From: Cereibacter ovatus
Lineage (GTDB): Bacteria; Pseudomonadota; Alphaproteobacteria; Rhodobacterales; Rhodobacteraceae
Assembly: GCF_900207575.1 (NCBI RefSeq)
Contig: NZ_OAOQ01000009.1
Span: 1-64,000, forward strand
Reading direction: 5' to 3'
DNA: 64,000 nt
Shown here: positions 62,241 to 64,000 of the stretch, one piece after another
Layout: each line of letters starts with the position of its first letter
Numbering within the stretch: the first letter of the stretch is position 1
Made by a program: the position numbers and the translations under genes
Notes under the pieces: model-generated
The model's input: only the letters and a program-made list of their open reading frames with translations
What the model was told of the DNA's origin: nothing
Databases searched by the model: none

Positions 62241-62746
62241 CAGATCGTCTTCCCGCGCAGCGTGGCCACGTCACGGATCAGGATTGCCAGACATTGCAGG
62301 ATCATCAGCGCAAATCCGAGGCACATCACCAGCTTGATCGGCCAGAGGTAGGGCCGCCATGCCGTCGGGCTGCGTTCGTTGTATTGCAGCGAATAGGCGG
62401 TGGAATCGATCGCGCCCCAAAGCATGACGCACAGGTAAAGGATCACCGCGAAGATCGTGACCGCATCCCACCAGCTTTTCTTGCGCAGGGGCCAGTCGGC
62501 ATAAAGCAGGTCCATCCGGACATGGCTGCCCATCTGCATCGAATAGGGTCCGCCCAGAATGAAATAGGCCACCATCACGAACTGCGCCATTTCCAGCGTC
62601 CAGAGCGACGGGTTGAAGAATGCCTTTGACACCGTGGACCACAGCAGAACCGCCATCAGCACGAACAGCAGATACATGGCGAACCGGCCGACGCCATAGT
62701 TCAGGCGATCCACCAGCCGGACGAAGGCGACAAGGATGCGCCCCAT
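62240..62746 (-). CDS. dctQ: TRAP transporter small permease DctQ
   Basis: Four-helix small membrane subunit, 168 aa. It shows FAMYLLFVLMAVLLWSTVSK, the family pattern LEMAQFVMVAYFILGGPYSM and GSHVRMDLLYADWPLRKKSW, the latter matching the conserved HVRVD-type loop. It lies three bases downstream of the amidohydrolase gene and overlaps dctM by one base. Confidence 0.92.
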   Translation of the reverse strand: MGRILVAFVRLVDRLNYGVGRFAMYLLFVLMAVLLWSTVSKAFFNPSLWTLEMAQFVMVAYFILGGPYSMQMGSHVRMDLLYADWPLRKKSWWDAVTIFAVILYLCVMLWGAIDSTAYSLQYNERSPTAWRPYLWPIKLVMCLGFALMILQCLAILIRDVATLRGKTI

Positions 62747-62749
62747 CCG

Positions 62750-63526
62750 CTAGCCCGCCATTTCATGTGCGCCGGCCGTCAGGGCGGCGGCAAGCGCAGG
62801 GGCAAGGCGGTCGGCCATGGCTTCTTGTGCCTCGGGGGTGGCGATCAGGTCGTTGCGCAACTCCAGCATGACATTGGGCAGGCCATAGGGCAGGGCGTGC
62901 AGCTTCAGCGTATGGGTCACGTCGTCGGACGCGGCATAGGGCTGGTTCAATGCCGCGCGCAGGCCGGTTGGCGCCACCCCGGCCAGAACGGCGCGGGCCA
63001 GCCGGTCGTCGGCATCGTGGATGATGCCGAATTCCAGATCGCGCGGGCGTCCGTGCCACTGCGGGGTGAAGGAATGGATCGTCACCAGCACCGGCGACAG
63101 GCCCAGTGCGATCCGCCGGGTGATTTCGGCGTGCAGCCCCTCGTGGAACGGAAGATAGACCGATTCCGTCCGTTCGGCCCGTTCGGCGGCATCAAGCGCG
63201 GTATTGCCGGGGATCTGGTGCATCTCGGACCGTTCGGCAATGGCGCCGGGCTGATCGGGTGCGCGGTTGCAATCATAGACCAGCCGCGACACCGGCGCAT
63301 GAACCAGAACCGCGTCCAGCCGCCGTTCCAGCCCGCGGGCCAGGCCAAGTGCCCCGATGTCCCAGGCGATATGGGCCTCGCGCTGGGCAGCCGTCAGGCC
63401 AAGATCGCCCCAGCGCGGCGGGATCGCCTTTGACGCATGTTCACAGACCAGGATCGCGCGGCCCTTGCCGCCCCGGTTTTCGACGATGGCCGGATAGCTC
63501 GCCGGCATCTTGACACTTCGGGTCAT
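62750..63526 (-). CDS. N-formylglutamate amidohydrolase family protein
   Basis: A 258 aa zinc hydrolase of the FGase (HutG-like) family. Visible conserved parts are ILVCEHASKAIPP, HIAWDIGALGLARGLERRLD, VYDCNRAPDQPGAI, the metal-site region VTIHSFTPQWHGRPRDLEFG and the LELRNDLI motif near the end. HutG-type enzymes release glutamate from N-formylglutamate. Here, first in an operon with a GS-like ligase, it may hydrolyse an N-acyl- or gamma-glutamyl compound (inference). Start at the ATG at 63526; ATG 63508 is an alternative. Confidence 0.85.
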   Translation of the reverse strand: MTRSVKMPASYPAIVENRGGKGRAILVCEHASKAIPPRWGDLGLTAAQREAHIAWDIGALGLARGLERRLDAVLVHAPVSRLVYDCNRAPDQPGAIAERSEMHQIPGNTALDAAERAERTESVYLPFHEGLHAEITRRIALGLSPVLVTIHSFTPQWHGRPRDLEFGIIHDADDRLARAVLAGVAPTGLRAALNQPYAASDDVTHTLKLHALPYGLPNVMLELRNDLIATPEAQEAMADRLAPALAAALTAGAHEMAG

Positions 63527-63583
63527 TATTGTCCGATTCACTCCCTGCTGGCACAAAGGCTCCATCGGCACCGCACTTTCTGT

Positions 63584-63598
63584 CAAGAATTTTTCTTG
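63584..63598. promoter_or_regulatory. palindrome in the divergent rpiR/operon region
   Basis: CAAGAA-TTT-TTCTTG is a perfect 6-bp inverted repeat midway between the divergent starts at 63526 and 63685. Directly after it is the palindrome CTTGCAAG, which overlaps it. Its position suits an operator for the adjacent RpiR-type regulator. Confidence 0.5.
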
Positions 63599-63684
63599 CA
63601 AGCTGGTTGTGTTAAGATGTTTACCAAGTGGAAGGGGATCGGTCGCAGAAAAGCTGCCTGCCGCGCAGGCTGACGAGGAACCAG

Positions 63685-64000
63685 ATGAGCCAGCCTTCGA
63701 TCGAAGATCACATGCGCGCCGCCCTGCCCGACCTGACACGGGCCGAGCGGCAGTTGGCGACCCATATCCTGCGGCACTATCCGGTGGCGGCGCTGGGGTC
63801 GATCACGGCGCTGGCGAAGGCGGCGGATGTCTCGACGCCGACGGTGGTGCGGCTGGTGCAGAAGCTGGGCTTCAAGGGCTATCCCGACTTCCAGTCGGGC
63901 CTGCGCCACGAGGTCGAGGCGATGCTGCTGTCGCCGCTGGCCAAGCACGAACGCTGGGCCGAGGGCGTCCCCGAGACCCATATCCTGAACCGTTTCGCCG
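63685..64000 (+). CDS. MurR/RpiR family transcriptional regulator (partial, runs off the window)
   Basis: The N-terminal 105 residues are visible. They contain the helix-turn-helix of the RpiR family (LGSITALAKAADVSTPTVVR then LVQKLGFKGYPDFQSGL). The C-terminal SIS sugar-binding domain would lie beyond 64000. GAGGAA precedes the ATG. It is divergent from the transporter/GS-like operon and is its most likely regulator. RpiR members usually sense phosphosugars, so the effector here is an open question. Confidence 0.88.
   Translation, partial: MSQPSIEDHMRAALPDLTRAERQLATHILRHYPVAALGSITALAKAADVSTPTVVRLVQKLGFKGYPDFQSGLRHEVEAMLLSPLAKHERWAEGVPETHILNRFA

Overview
The window is GC-rich alphaproteobacterial DNA, most likely from a member of the Rhodobacterales (Rhodobacter/Paracoccus-like). 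The evidence is the full 14-gene nuo operon with small extra genes between subunits, followed by birA-coaX-RNase J; a Hint-domain protein; translationally coupled tatABC; a TRAP transporter; and a short GC-rich repeat carrying CATTCTGGCYCAAATATCC in three intergenic places. No rRNA, tRNA or CRISPR array was seen.

Layout. 1-435: two broken transposase fragments (IS110-like, IS3-like) just past the 3' end of glmS. 436-4928: glmS-glmU (UDP-GlcNAc synthesis), a phosphoglycolate phosphatase and a CreA-family protein. 5057-12378: a leucine/isovalerate degradation cluster (isovaleryl-CoA dehydrogenase, both methylcrotonyl-CoA carboxylase subunits, HMG-CoA lyase, methylglutaconyl-CoA hydratase), interrupted by a divergent ompW with an FNR-like box. 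12600-31256: respiratory complex I (nuoA-N) with a lipoprotein gene between nuoG and nuoH and a carboxymuconolactone-decarboxylase-like gene between nuoI and nuoJ, then biotin ligase, type III pantothenate kinase and RNase J. 31517-35881 (minus): DEAD-box helicase, prfC, Hint protein. 36191-39828: orphan iron-type ABC ATPase, then tatABC with a coupled DUF815 ATPase. 39892-45032 (minus): prs, a YcgN-type Cys-cluster protein, ribF, MaoC hydratase, a HAD-IIA protein and a manganese-dependent pyrophosphatase. 45558-50057: TraB/GumN protein, CIRCE-controlled groESL, and a soluble globin-coupled sensor. 50173-51730: a decayed Mu-type transposase. 52274-53948: SH3-like protein and a D-2-hydroxyacid dehydrogenase.

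54457-64000 is the most interesting accessory region: eight co-directional genes (N-formylglutamate amidohydrolase family, TRAP dctQMP, glutamine-synthetase-like ligase, aldehyde dehydrogenase, Fe-alcohol dehydrogenase, DadA-like oxidoreductase) divergent from an RpiR/MurR-type regulator. I infer a gamma-glutamylation pathway for an imported amine or amino alcohol; the substrate is not known from the sequence.

Links across the window: BirA should biotinylate MccA; electrons from leucine and amine catabolism feed complex I; the TRAP binding protein carries a twin-arginine signal suited to the TatABC encoded here. Start codons were often moved inside the longest frame, using Shine-Dalgarno spacing and overlap with the upstream gene.
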